NCBI GenBank assembly: GCA_945859605.1 | Contig: OX243811.1 | Span: forward strand, 36,510,250 to 36,574,249 | DNA from: Lumbricus rubellus | Taxonomy: Eukaryota; Annelida; Clitellata; Crassiclitellata; Lumbricidae | Length of the DNA: 64,000 nucleotides | Direction of reading: 5' to 3' | Shown: positions 12,301 through 20,259 of the stretch, in pieces | Layout: each line of letters starts with the position of its first letter | Position numbering within the stretch: position 1 is the first letter of the stretch | Notes under the pieces: generated by a model | The model's input: only the letters and a program-made list of their open reading frames with translations | Database searches by the model: none | Told to the model about the DNA's origin: nothing | Translations under genes and position numbers: made by a program

Positions 12301-15300
12301 TTTCATGGTTCAGCACAGTCACTTACATGACTTTTGCATTCCACTAGTGACTACTGCTTAATCCCACCAAGACAAACATACGATCATCGCCCTCTGACCT
12401 AACTTATAAAAACGACTGGCAGTTCCTGTGCCTCTCAAAACGCTGACAGTTCTTATCAAAGCAATTCATTTACCACAAGTTCTGCAGAATATTTCCATTT
12501 CTCCTCTCCTATTAAACAGTCAACAGAAGAAAATCATTTTCAGCTTTGACGGTGAACTAAATAACTCATTGCAACAAAAGTATGTACGATATTTTTACCT
12601 CATCAGAGACAAAATCACCGAATCGGTCGAGAGCAAGAACGCAGACAAGGCGCACAGCCAGATCCTCGAGCCACAACTGATTTGCAAGATCCATCTACAA
12701 AGAAAACAACCAAACAACAGTTACTATGTAATTCTTCATAACATAAGTGAAAACTGAAAAGTGCAACTTCAAGAAAATAACTAATCGGCAGCACTGCTGA
12801 ACTGTGGGACGCGGTGATGTAGTGGGTATGTTCATTGCCTTGCAGCAGAAGGGTTGCAGGTTCGAATCCACCTCAAGCCGCTGCGCAGGGACCTTGGGCA
12901 AGTCCTTCACCCGCAATTGCTCAGCACTTTGGCGAGAAACTCTGATGCACTGTCCACACTGTAGTCGGGAGCGCTTATGAGTAGAAACCTTGAAGGAAGG
13001 GACGCCATAACAAGTGCACAAACAGCAAGAATCAATTTTTTAATATTCTTGCAAAAAATCAAAGACAAACAACAAAATAATTATTTTTAAGATTTCTCTA
13101 CAAACATTTTCTTAAACTCAATCGAAGACCAACCAGGCTTGATGGAGTATCCGTGCTCCGACCAGCTCCTTTACCATGAAGCTTGACCACCTCTCGCAGC
13201 CCGGTGGCAGCTCCATGTCGCTTTTCCCAAGCTGCATGGAAAAGGTCGTGCATGAGAAGGTCACAGAACTGTTCAAATGGCCAGTCTTCGATCTGAAAGT
13301 AAAACTTCAATGTAATATTATCATTTCGTAATTTTATTTCTAAGCCAAGGTATAGACTATAGAGGTCACTAAAGCAATTTGGAATGTAAGCAGCTTTGTT
13401 TGGAATGGTAAATCTGCTCTCCTGCTTTACAAATATCTTTTTAAATTGCAACTATCATTACAATGCAATCACATTTCTATAATGCATTTAATTCTGAAAA
13501 CATTTGCATGTACAGTTACCTTCGATTCCACTGACTATATTAACAAACCTCATCCATATTAAGCGTGTTGTCTGCAACATTGTCGGACGCTGCGGCTGAT
13601 TCGTTGACTGGTGATTGGTCCGCTGGTCCATTTGACGTCTTGTACTTCTTACAGCTTGGCTCACCATCACTTGCATCCCTTTGAAAACATCAAATATGAA
13701 AGTCACAAGACATCGTAAAGGCAAGATAAGATCATGCACATGTCAAATAAAGAATGATGTTTATAACAGGAAGGGTACATATTTTGAAAGGGTGATATAC
13801 AAATTCTGCGAATGAATGAATCCTGAGGCTGGTCAATAAATTAAATGGCCAACCCATTTTTCTTGTCCACATCAGGTGCCGTTGTCTGTTTTGCCTGCAG
13901 CTTCGCCTTCCGCTTGGCTCGATTCTTCTCACGAGCACTCATTGCTGACGAGTTTGGCAAGGTATTCTGATCACCAATCAGGTCTTCAATTGAACTCTGT
14001 ATTTGAAATTGAAAACAAAGAGGAATCCACAAGACAGAAACATTGCAAAAACAACATTCCATGATTTAAAGATGTTAAACGATAATAATCAAAAATCTGA
14101 TTTTCAGTCTAGAAAATGATTATCAGATTTTACTGTTTACAAACCGATAATCAAATTCTTTTTTAAAATCTATTAGAAAATTATAATAGATTCATGATTC
14201 ATGCATTTGTACTGACAATAAGCTTAAAGGTTGCCATGAGAACTAAAATTGCAACAAATGGTAGGTACAATGCTGCATTACCCATAGCCCGTTATAAAAG
14301 AGATTGACCCACGGTACAATGGATATCGATGTACGACGTGCGGCAATAACAATGAAACGTCACAACTCACTTCGTCAAATTTTAACACTTTGGAAATGAA
14401 AACCAATATAAAATTCATTTTCAGAGAACGAGATGAGTTAATTACAGAGCTTTAAGTCTTAAACATGTTATTACGTCAAAAATGTCATCAAATGCAATGA
14501 ATCATAGCGGCCACCATCTTTTTTCGCCAACAACCTCATAATGTGGTTTACACTACGAGTTGGAAAAATCAGATTTTTAATGAGGCCAATTAAAAAATCT
14601 GATAATCTGTTTTATACTGGATTTCTAAATCTGATAACTGGTTTGCAAAAAAGCCCACGATATTAGCAACCCTAGTATGATTAGTACCTAAATGAATGAA
14701 TGAATGAATGACATGCAGCTGTGCCCTTGTCAGTTACCTAAAGGGCATTATACATTATAAAAGTGCTCCCATACATACAAATATACATAACTGATAACAG
14801 GTTGCACAATATTGCTCTGACCTGCGATTGATTAGGTAATGAAGGTTCCTGCTTCACCATGAAATCTTCCTCTTTTACCAGTTCCTCTTGGAAAAAGTCA
14901 CCTGCTATGCCAAGTCCAAGACGCTTGTTCATCATTTCCTTCTGTCTCCGCAACTTCTCCTTGTCGTCTAAGCCTGCTAATAACAATTCACATTGGGTGA
15001 GGAAGTCACTATCTAAGATAAATATAGTAACCACTTGAAAGCTACAGCTCACATGTTGCAGGTAATATTAAAGTCACTTATTTTTACAGGCAATCATTCG
15101 ATCCTCTAGTGTAATTTTTCGAATATATATAATCATATATCACGGGTACTTATCACATGCAACAAGTCCTCATTACAGGTATAATCAGTGATTACTGATA
15201 TAATATTTCCTATCATCACTCATTCCTTACAAGCACCATAATTACATATAAACTGTCCCATGCAATTATTTATTCCTAGCAAGTAAGTCACTCATTCATT

Positions 15301-17715
15301 ACTGTAATTGTTCATGTATCACAGGTAACCTTATTACTGATAATGTAATTAATATTAGATCAAAAGTAATTTCTCATCTATGCAGGTATTAAGTCAGTTA
15401 GTTTGCCAGATGCAGCATGAGTAGTTTTACAATTAATTTCTCGTCCATTTTCAGGTAGTCGCAGGCTTGTAGCAGGTAACCCCTCATTATTTAAACATTT
15501 GTGAACATCACTTTAAATACCATTCTAACTTAGATGAAAGCAGAAATGGATTGGGTACCTGAACAAATCCTAATAACCTCCAGACTAAATGACAAATTAC
15601 CCGTTATAAATGACAATAACCTAAAACAAATTACCGATTACTATTGTACAATGTACAATGTCTCTGACCCACTCACCCTTACATATCCCTCTGAGAAAAG
15701 CAAGATCTGAGGTAATATCTTATGATCGACCTACCAACACTGTCATCAACATCGTATTCAGTACCATGTGATCCAAGAAGGCAGGAGCCGCAAACAAGAA
15801 CCCTCTCAACGTTGAACTGCTCAATCTGTAGCCGATCTTCCTTCAAAGATGTCGCCTTCGCCGCTTCACAATCACCTTCAAGAAATGCATAATGGCAAAA
15901 CTGCAGTTCATCACCAATCACTATTGTTACATTTGTATTTAAATCACTATTGTTACGTTTGTATTTAAATCACTAAATATTGTTACATTTGTAAAAGACG
16001 AGTGTAAGCCCTCAGGAAAAAAAAAATATGATAGCTCATCAGACTAGAATTTATAAATATCCTTAGACAAAATCTCTTTATACACACAGCGTAAGATCCT
16101 TTTAAGCTACATACATCAGGTCTTCTAAAAATAAACAAGGTTTCCTTAAACATTGATAAAAGATCATGCATAACGATGCTATTAATCAATACCTAATGCA
16201 TCTATATAACAGAGCTACAGAAGCTCAGGCAGAAGATTAGATTAATTACCTGACAAAGGAGGCGGGGTGCCTACAGGTCGCCACTGGTCAACATTTGAGG
16301 CAATTGCTTCGATGGCCATGCCAGCAGCAATTCTTGTGTCCCATTGGCAATTGCCAAGATACGTGTGGACCTATGCAGACACAGATCAACAGCTAGAACT
16401 TTAGAATCATGATGTCATTACTTATAAAGAATGCACTGTTGTAACTCATATCAATTACACTCGCACTGTCCACTATTATGCTACTTTTTGTTCAAGGCGT
16501 TGATGAACTTCAGTTTCAGCTGATCATGCAAACACAAGGATATTCACTACATATTATTCAAGCAGCTCTCAAGTATTGGTCTAACTTTCAATTCAAATTC
16601 ATATATGTGAGAATTACTTGATAGGTTTCCTAGTGCTGAGTCTCACACAATAGTTTTAGCCCAGCCTTGCAATTCACTTACTATACTCGGACTCCGTACA
16701 AGACGACTCACCTTGCTCAACAAGTTATTTAGTTCATGCGGGTGAAGGCGTTGAACTTCTCCTAGCTGTTGTGCGGCTGAACGTCGAATAACAGGTGTAG
16801 ATCCCGACTCCAACAGCAAAAGAAGACGATCCAACCTACGATTAAGAATATTAATAATAAAGAACAATTTCCTTTATCGAACAATCCAGTTCACAGACCG
16901 CAACTGGCTACACTGAGCACTACAGTGTACAGTTATGCATTTGAAACAATTCACAAGAACACAAATCTTAGCTAATAACAGAACAGATGGCGTGCAATAC
17001 AAGTGAGGATAAGGTATTTAGTAAAATAATATAATATTAGAAATTTCCTTAGTGCTCAAGGTAATGAAAGGTTAATTTGTAAAGAACAAACTTAGTTCGC
17101 ACCAATTCGGGCAAATAGTACTTCTAAATATTCAGATTCGCCATGCGTAGAAAATGTCGACCCGCTTATTCTCTAGTGATATAAAAATTATTAAAAACGA
17201 TTATTAAATTATTAAAGAACAATTATTAAAGGACAAGAATTCAACCAAACATTAACACCACGAAAATTAAGTAAGGAAACTAAGGTCATGCTCCTGAACT
17301 TGTCTTAAGAGATAAGACAACAAAATATACTTATTACAAGTCTTAAGCATACATGAAACTCAGCAGTATTAGTAGAGCTCTCTAAGCAGTATGTATTGAC
17401 AATTGCCAACAGCATTACTATAAATTTATGGGACTTCATTATACTTTAAGTGATTGCAAATTAAGTAAGAAACTTCAAATAATCAAGAATCTTTTCTTTC
17501 GACAGGTTCCATTCAATGCGCTATATAAAAATCCACAGAAGCAACTGATCGTTCTTAGACTTTGGGAAAGGCCTAGCCATAAGATTTGTTTTCAGCCAGT
17601 TTATTTATGTGCGTAATTTGTGACGCTAACGCAAACTTTATAACTGCAAAAACGACAAATAATCACAAAATATCCGTAATTTTTCCAGTTTAAAATCTAA
17701 ATACCTTGTGGCCAT
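268..17715 (-). CDS. BTAF1: BTAF1/Mot1 TBP-associated ATPase, N-terminal half (23 exons, partial)
   Basis: Ortholog of BTAF1 (TAF172, yeast Mot1), the nuclear Snf2-family ATPase that removes TBP from DNA and so redistributes it among promoters. Twenty-three exons join in one frame with GT-AG introns, about 996 codons, corresponding to roughly the first 1,010 residues of the vertebrate protein. That is the HEAT-repeat, TBP-binding half; the Snf2 ATPase half must lie left of base 1. Diagnostic peptides are AAQQLGEV and [12 protein letters not shown] (exon 2), [14 protein letters not shown] (exon 6), [12 protein letters not shown] (exon 9), [15 protein letters not shown] and HGGLLGIKY (exon 10), and LPEKMNP (exon 20). 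The start is the ATG at 17715-17713, giving MATRLDRL against vertebrate MAVSRLDRL. Exons (minus strand): 17705-17715, 16712-16835, 16250-16370, 15735-15875, 14822-14973, 13854-13996, 13549-13678, 13134-13292, 12599-12694, 11832-12008, 10071-10211, 9259-9383, 8814-8940, 8374-8475, 7406-7555, 6622-6764, 6109-6286, 5240-5412, 4819-4983, 1559-1676, 1068-1227, 797-852, 268-363. No stop or frame break was seen. Confidence 0.95.
797..852 (-). CDS. BTAF1: BTAF1 exon 22 (56-base micro-exon)
   Basis: Encodes [14 protein letters not shown], equivalent to TKHRGIITLYRHQK in vertebrate BTAF1. Acceptor TTCTTGCAG; donor CGACTG|GTCAGT. The acceptor side is tandemly duplicated upstream (853-1048). Confidence 0.82.
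853..1048 (-). repeat. tandem duplication across the exon 22 acceptor region
   Basis: Two imperfect copies of about 100 bases (853-956 and 957-1048) share AAGAAAACAAAATGC, TTGTAATGTTAT, GAAATTTAGAAA, GTAAATTCATA and AATGGATGGT blocks. Read on the minus strand, each carries the pyrimidine tract GTTTTCTTGC. Only the copy next to exon 22 keeps the AG. Confidence 0.75.
1068..1227 (-). CDS. BTAF1: BTAF1 exon 21
   Basis: Encodes [20 protein letters not shown] then [13 protein letters not shown], matching CTTRTPCPNSKIIKNLCSSLC. Acceptor TTCCAG. The donor CTTG|GTCTGT is chosen because it leaves phase 1, as exon 22 requires. Confidence 0.87.
1559..1676 (-). CDS. BTAF1: BTAF1 exon 20
   Basis: Encodes [20 protein letters not shown] and ENIELQ, matching QLPEKLNPIIKPLMETIKKEEN. 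Acceptor TGCAG; donor CTCCAG|GTTCGT; ends in phase 0. Confidence 0.95.
2280..3015. repeat. AT-rich TATATCA-type satellite
   Basis: About 740 bases made almost only of ATATATC/GATATAT permutations. It continues at 4358-4695 on the other side of the inserted Helitron. No coding content. Confidence 0.95.
3016..4357 (+). mobile_element. non-autonomous Helitron
   Basis: Begins TCTATATATATAAAAATC after an A and ends in GCAACGCGTGGCCGGGTTCAG then CTAG before a T. This is the TC...CTRR structure with A|T insertion and no target duplication that defines Helitrons. Inside are two direct copies of a 200-base module (about 3030-3240 and 4042-4250) flanking a CCCT-rich array. No Rep/helicase frame. Confidence 0.72.
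3365..4043. repeat. CCCT/TCCC minisatellite inside the Helitron
   Basis: A pyrimidine-rich array. A module containing CTTGCGGCCTTTTTACTGAA and TTTTAGGCCGCAATCCGCT occurs three times, and CTACCGGGAAGGGACGGCC-type units recur. Apparent long frames here are repeat read-through. Confidence 0.9.
4358..4695. repeat. AT-rich satellite, right part
   Basis: Same composition as 2280-3015. The two parts were probably one satellite before Helitron insertion. Confidence 0.93.
4819..4983 (-). CDS. BTAF1: BTAF1 exon 19
   Basis: Encodes [19 protein letters not shown] and [16 protein letters not shown], matching NVLTIDQASDLVTTVF and MTVTETNQEWQVLQLR. The donor AACCG|GTAATA is only 9-10 bases from the TTAA flank of a 2.6-kb transposon. 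Confidence 0.9.
5150..5212. mobile_element. 63-bp piggyBac-like hairpin MITE, copy 1
   Basis: CCCTTTAATGCCG at one end and CGGCATTAAAGGG at the other, flanked on both sides by TTAA (5146-5149, 5213-5216). A second copy of the same length lies at 7589-7651 in the opposite orientation. In BTAF1 intron 18, 27 bases from exon 18. Confidence 0.8.
5240..5412 (-). CDS. BTAF1: BTAF1 exon 18
   Basis: Encodes [20 protein letters not shown] and LIANIRLQG, matching HLYYDEIAVPFTRMQNECKQLISSL. The donor is taken at ATCGA|GTCAGT, the only site that keeps phase 2 into exon 19. Confidence 0.9.
6109..6286 (-). CDS. BTAF1: BTAF1 exon 17
   Basis: Encodes [20 protein letters not shown] then IIEWVTLEK, matching AESLGQLLLFHLNSKSALQR and ICEWAALQK. 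Acceptor GGTTTAG; donor GAAAAG|GTGAGG. Confidence 0.92.
6622..6764 (-). CDS. BTAF1: BTAF1 exon 16
   Basis: A poorly conserved Ser/Pro linker ends in [10 protein letters not shown] and [13 protein letters not shown], matching EYIAGAD and RDFVVMRARMMAA. Acceptor TGGTAG; donor GCAAG|GTAAGT; ends in phase 2. Confidence 0.9.
7406..7555 (-). CDS. BTAF1: BTAF1 exon 15
   Basis: Encodes [13 protein letters not shown] and [11 protein letters not shown], matching VWMELL and MGAWLCLMMQPS. Acceptor CCGTAG; donor ACCAGG|GTTTGC. 150 bases, phase 0. Confidence 0.9.
7589..7651. mobile_element. 63-bp piggyBac-like hairpin MITE, copy 2
   Basis: Inverted relative to copy 1, flanked by TTAA at 7585-7588 and 7652-7655. 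The interior (GGTATAGGATTTTCCATACC) is itself palindromic. In BTAF1 intron 14, 33 bases from exon 15. Confidence 0.8.
8182..8378 (-). repeat. 33-bp minisatellite of 5' splice sites at BTAF1 exon 14
   Basis: Six nearly identical 33-base units (AATGTAATGATTGTTTTAGG / TTGGTTACCTGGT on the plus strand). On the minus strand each full unit reads CAG|GTAACC, and the exon 14 donor is the first. The unit is 11 codons. Continuing from exon 14 the frame reads [11 protein letters not shown] per unit, and stops only after the last unit. Confidence 0.95.
8374..8475 (-). CDS. BTAF1: BTAF1 exon 14
   Basis: Encodes [20 protein letters not shown] then [12 protein letters not shown], matching SWLIPILPDMLRHIFQFCVLES. 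Acceptor CTGTAG. The donor TTCCAG|GTAACC is the first member of a tandem array of near-identical donors (8182-8378). Phase 0 at both ends. Confidence 0.92.
8814..8940 (-). CDS. BTAF1: BTAF1 exon 13
   Basis: Encodes [20 protein letters not shown] and LKTLSTLLS. Acceptor CTTGAAG was chosen because the later AG (CAACAG) would give an immediate stop. Donor GAGCAG|GTCTGT. Confidence 0.92.
8975..9050. repeat. 18-bp minisatellite CAATCACATTCAAAGTAC
   Basis: About four to five direct copies of 18 bases, just upstream of BTAF1 exon 13 (in intron 12). Confidence 0.9.
9259..9383 (-). CDS. BTAF1: BTAF1 exon 12
   Basis: Encodes [20 protein letters not shown] then [11 protein letters not shown], matching [26 protein letters not shown]. 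Acceptor TTTTAG; donor AGAG|GTATTT; ends in phase 2. Confidence 0.93.
9404..9640 (-). mobile_element. 5'-truncated CR1/L2-like LINE 3' end
   Basis: Minus-strand 3' tail with CTGAGTAGCTGATC and the GTGCTATATAAAT end, preceded by a degraded SLWNCV / LLEAF / SRG coding relic. It matches the C-terminus and tail of the LINE at 25563-26460 (GPSIWNDLP ... GSASE). The (ATTC)n tail at 9400-9415 is the LINE 3' microsatellite. Confidence 0.6.
10071..10211 (-). CDS. BTAF1: BTAF1 exon 11
   Basis: Encodes [20 protein letters not shown], the HEAT motif matching [19 protein letters not shown]. Acceptor GATGTAG; donor CTAAAG|GTATAT runs straight into an AT microsatellite. Confidence 0.93.
10375..11585 (+). 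mobile_element. mariner-like element with long TIRs, decayed transposase
   Basis: Flanked by TA (10373-10374, 11586-11587). Terminal inverted repeats start CACCGTGATTCAAAAAA and extend about 200 bases with several mismatches. The interior (about 10920-11250, plus strand) encodes a broken IS630/mariner core: QQNSA, a one-base frameshift, then [27 protein letters not shown] and a stop, then a C-terminal [21 protein letters not shown]. The second catalytic D is N here. Inactive relic in BTAF1 intron 10. Confidence 0.85.
11832..12008 (-). CDS. BTAF1: BTAF1 exon 10
   Basis: Encodes [20 protein letters not shown] and [19 protein letters not shown]. Acceptor GCTGTAG; donor CGACAG|GTAAGT is near consensus. 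177 bases, phase 0 at both ends. Confidence 0.96.
12599..12694 (-). CDS. BTAF1: BTAF1 exon 9
   Basis: Encodes [20 protein letters not shown] then FGDFVSDE, near-identical to the vertebrate block. Acceptor TTTGTAG; donor GATGAG|GTAAAA; ends in phase 0. Confidence 0.95.
12802..13018 (+). mobile_element. tRNA-derived SINE
   Basis: Pol III B box GGTTCGAATCC at about 12857, with an A-box-like TGTAGTGGGTATG upstream. The 3' part GGGAGCGC...GAGTAGAAACCTTGAAGG...GCCATAAC resembles the tail of the local CR1/L2-like LINE. Antisense to BTAF1 in intron 8. Confidence 0.75.
13134..13292 (-). CDS. BTAF1: BTAF1 exon 8
   Basis: Encodes [20 protein letters not shown] then [19 protein letters not shown], a strongly conserved HEAT block (WEVRHGAGTGLREILKAHGK). 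Acceptor TTTCAG; donor CCTG|GTTGGT; ends in phase 0. Confidence 0.94.
13549..13678 (-). CDS. BTAF1: BTAF1 exon 7
   Basis: Encodes [13 protein letters not shown] and an Asn/Ala/Ser-rich linker, aligning with the STDGEPEEKRRK segment and less conserved after it. Acceptor TTCAAAG; donor GATGAG|GTTTGT; ends in phase 0. Confidence 0.85.
13854..13996 (-). CDS. BTAF1: BTAF1 exon 6
   Basis: Encodes the basic block [16 protein letters not shown], likely nuclear-localisation-like and matching RQKNKAKRMAKLFAKQ. The donor AATGG|GTTGGC is weak but needed for phase. The acceptor ATACAG is good. Confidence 0.9.
14067..14674. mobile_element. hAT-like non-autonomous element (tentative)
   Basis: Right end TTAGCAACCCTA; left end TAAAGATGTTAA gives a weak inverted match. 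Flanks CCATGATT and GTATGATT agree in 6 of 8 bases. The interior is rich in inverted AAATCTGAT motifs near both ends. In BTAF1 intron 5. Confidence 0.45.
14822..14973 (-). CDS. BTAF1: BTAF1 exon 5
   Basis: Encodes [20 protein letters not shown] then an acidic stretch (EELVKEEDF), aligning with ERIARQRKLLQKKLGL. Acceptor TTAGCAG; donor CGCAG|GTCAGA; ends in phase 0. Confidence 0.92.
15735..15875 (-). CDS. BTAF1: BTAF1 exon 4
   Basis: Encodes [18 protein letters not shown] and then [11 protein letters not shown], the equivalent of ERLNFDRFDICRLLQHGASLLGS in vertebrates. The acceptor is TTGAAG. An alternative upstream AG exists, but this one preserves phase. Donor GTTG|GTAGGT. Confidence 0.88.
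16250..16370 (-). CDS. BTAF1: BTAF1 exon 3
   Basis: Encodes [19 protein letters not shown], matching the [14 protein letters not shown] block of the first HEAT repeats. Acceptor GCATAG; donor TCAG|GTAATT; ends in phase 1. Confidence 0.93.
16712..16835 (-). CDS. BTAF1: BTAF1 exon 2
   Basis: Encodes [15 protein letters not shown] followed by [17 protein letters not shown], the conserved N-terminal block of BTAF1. Acceptor CGTAG; donor AAG|GTGAGT; ends in phase 0. This exon alone identifies the gene. Confidence 0.95.
17705..17715 (-). CDS. BTAF1: BTAF1 exon 1 (start codon)
   Basis: Eleven coding bases, ATG GCC ACA AG, followed by donor GTATTT. The split Arg codon is completed by exon 2. The bases before the ATG (AGCAAA) suit initiation. 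The 5' UTR probably runs to about 17830, but its start is not determined. Confidence 0.85.
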
Positions 17716-18129
17716 TTTGCTCCCTTCTTTTCATCAGCCTCTTAAAATCTTAGCGCCGTATTCCAGCACCGATAGGCTACTTCGGCTGCACCAGAAACCG
17801 TTCCACAAGCTGCGACGCAAAGGTGCGCGAAACTACTTTTTAAAATCCACAATCTAATGTTGCAAAAAGATCTGGCAACCATTACAAGCCATGCTGCACC
17901 GTTGAAAAATTTAGGTCATATCCTCGAATTAACACATCAGCCGTTAAAACACTTTCAGTCGAACTTTGCGCGGACTTCGCCAACTATCTAAAGAGCGGGA
18001 ATTAGTGGGATTTATCCGTCGTGCAGAACATGTCGTTCCGGATGTAAACGTGTGCCGATATTGGGGAATAATTTTGCAGCATTTGCGCTCAAAACTGTGC
18101 ACAAAAAGCAGGGACTCGCGTCTCTCGAC

Positions 18130-18285
18130 GGTCGTATTTATAATGACGGCCATGTCGGACATTTTCTGATAGTTGTTCACGATGGCTGCCACCTGATTGG
18201 TCACTAATAAACCAATAAGAATATTTGAATTGACCAAAAACTGGCCAATCAAAAGCCCAGCTATAAATAAGAACCGTACCGATTT
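18130..18285. promoter_or_regulatory. divergent CCAAT/TATA promoter-like region
   Basis: Plus strand: CCAATC at 18244 then CTATAAATAA at 18262. Minus strand: two CCAAT-type boxes (ACCAATCAG and TTATTGG) with TATAAATACG downstream around 18140. Each TATA is followed by plausible start-site spacing. No transcript or coding frame is evident on either side. Confidence 0.35.
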
Positions 18286-18414
18286 GTCGATCGGTAGCCA
18301 TTGAAGCCAAAATGTCCAATTGGAAATTTAGTTATAAATAACTTGTAGGCTGGTTCCCTAGTTACTAGATGAAATTATAAGGTCGCTGATTCAACTATTT
18401 GTTTGTATGTGAAC

Positions 18415-18616
18415 TTGTTATAGCGCCCCTTCAAGCTCTTTCTACTCAGAGGCGCTCCCGAATGCAGAGCGGACACTGCATCGGAGTTTCACGCCGAAGC
18501 GCTGAGCAATTGTGAGTGAAGGACTTGCCCAAGGTCCTTACGCGGCTAGGTGGATTCGAACATCGAACCTTCCGGCTTCAAGGCAACGACGCCACCACTA
18601 CACCACCGCGCCCCAC
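18415..18616 (-). mobile_element. tRNA-derived SINE
   Basis: Minus-strand copy of the 12802-13018 family. It has an inverted B box (GGATTCGAACA), and the 3' tail reads GGGAGCGCCTCTGAGTAG...CTTGAAGGGGCGCTATAAC, a very close match to the 25563-26460 LINE tail. Confidence 0.75.
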
Positions 18617-18689
18617 AACTAAATGCGCAAGATGAATAATAATAATATGTTTCAGAGTTTATTAGGCCCGTCCGATTTGCGCCTAATGA

Positions 18690-18815
18690 TCGGCTCCAAC
18701 CAATCGGAAGCTCATGACACATAACCTATTTTTAGCTCAACCAATCACAAGTTTATGACCGTTAATCTATCTTTTAGTTCAACCAATCACAGTTCATGAT
18801 TTAAAAACGCTCTTG
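18690..18815 (+). promoter_or_regulatory. triple CCAAT cluster
   Basis: Three tandem CAACCAATC motifs (about 18699, 18739, 18780), each followed by a TCATGA/TTATGA-type motif, about 40 bases apart. A TATA-like ATTTAAAAACG lies at 18800. It resembles a multi-CCAAT promoter, but the downstream sequence is transposon. Confidence 0.35.
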
Positions 18816-19387
18816 TTTCTTATTCCGTTTCAACGTCACTGGGCAGCTCAACATAGGAAGCTCTGTCTAGTAATATATATAAGGTCGTTGGCTCCAGCGT
18901 TGCCACTGAGGTTTTGGAAATAAACCCAGCTTTCCTTCCGAAAAAACCTCAGAAAAACCCAGACTATTCATTTAAGCTATTTTAGACCCCCTTTGTTCAA
19001 ATTAAGTTGATTTTTCGCTTGTTCGTATGAGGGCTAACAAAATGTTCGTCAAAAGGGTCGATTAAGATGTAATTAAACTGATAAAATGTCAATTGTAAAA
19101 GTTGCCAGAAACTGACAATAAGCTCAATTGATATATTCGTGTGCGCATGCGCAGCGGGTCGTGCCTACCAGAATTGCAAACACATAGCCTAACATACGTG
19201 ATTTAAGTTTACGAAGTTTTACAGTTGTCTGAGGTTTCCAGTCAAATTTTCTTAATACATCAACAATCCACAGTTTTAACTAGGCCTACATAGATTCCTA
19301 GAACATTAATGCTCTGCAACAACTATTATAGGCCTATACCACTAGAGGATTGACCTGACCTACAGTAGGTCTATGCATGTTATAGAT

Positions 19388-20111
19388 CAGTGGTTCTCAA
19401 AGTGGTGGTCCGCGGACCGGCACCGGTCCGCGGAGTCCTGATCACCGGTCCATGAAGAAGTCTGAGAGTGAAAAACAAATTACAAATATTAATTTATATA
19501 TTTAAAATTGTGAAATTACTGAAATTGTTGTTCCAAATTTATTCAAAATTCTGTCTCAAACTTTAAAAATACATTACCAGTGCCCAGGGGCGGATCCAGG
19601 GGGGGCCAATCCGGTCATGGCCCCCCATTTAGAAATCCCATGTATCGTGGCCCCCCCCCCATTTGGTTTGAGCGGCTGCTGAAATAGTATGATTTTCCGA
19701 AAAATTTTGTCGGATGCCTAAAAAAAAAAAAAAAGGTCATCAACTTTTTTGGCGGATGAAATAGTATGATTTTCCCGAAAATTTTGCCGGATGACCAAAA
19801 AAAAAAGTCATCAACTTTTTGGGCGGATACGATTTTTTCCCCAGACACAAGTGTGTCAAGAATTTTTTGGCCCCCCCCGTCCAAAGTTTCTGTATCCGCC
19901 CTTGCCAGTGCCTTATTTTAACTTTCAAAATGGCTGTAGCCTACAAACAATTTTTATTAATTAAAAAATCCCTAATTATAAATAACCCTATAATTAGTTT
20001 TTTTATAATACAGATCGCTTTTGTTTGTGCTTGCCATTAAAGTTAGCGGTCCACGAGCTTCCCAAATAATTGATTGCCGGTCCGCGGCCTGCAGAAGTTT
20101 GAGAACCACTG
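19388..20111. mobile_element. hAT MITE with perfect 8-bp TSD
   Basis: Ends CAGTGGTTCTCAAAGTGG and inverted GTTTGAGAACCACTG, flanked by TTATAGAT (19380-19387 and 20112-20119). GGTCCGCGG motifs lie near both ends. It is itself interrupted by the element at 19585-19904. Confidence 0.92.
19585..19904. mobile_element. hAT-like MITE nested in a hAT MITE
   Basis: Ends CAGGGGCGGATCC and GTATCCGCCCTTG, flanked by perfect CCAGTGCC (19577-19584 and 19905-19912). The interior is C/T homopolymers and AAAAAAGTCATCAACTTTTT blocks. Confidence 0.88.
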
Positions 20112-20259
20112 TTATAGATGTCATACGGCTTTACAAGAAGACAAGAAGAGAGGAGTGATCTTCTGACCTATTTTGAAATGTCAAAATGGTTTATTAATTT
20201 TCTGCGCAGAGCTATTCTTCAGTTTAAAAATTATTTGTGAATTGACAACCATAACCATA

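Larger units (their letters stand above)
17716..18894. other. BTAF1 upstream region / intergenic
   Basis: The BTAF1 5' flank. No further gene is recognised. It contains promoter-like motifs, listed separately, and a SINE. Short open frames at 17944-18319 match nothing I know. Confidence 0.5.

Noticed and set aside
17944..18319. Overlapping frames upstream of BTAF1 as a histone-type gene
   Set aside because: Promoter-like boxes are present, but the downstream frames carry no histone or other recognisable sequence.
19615..19928. Minus-strand frames of 62-89 codons
   Set aside because: They fall inside a nested MITE with clear ends and target duplications.
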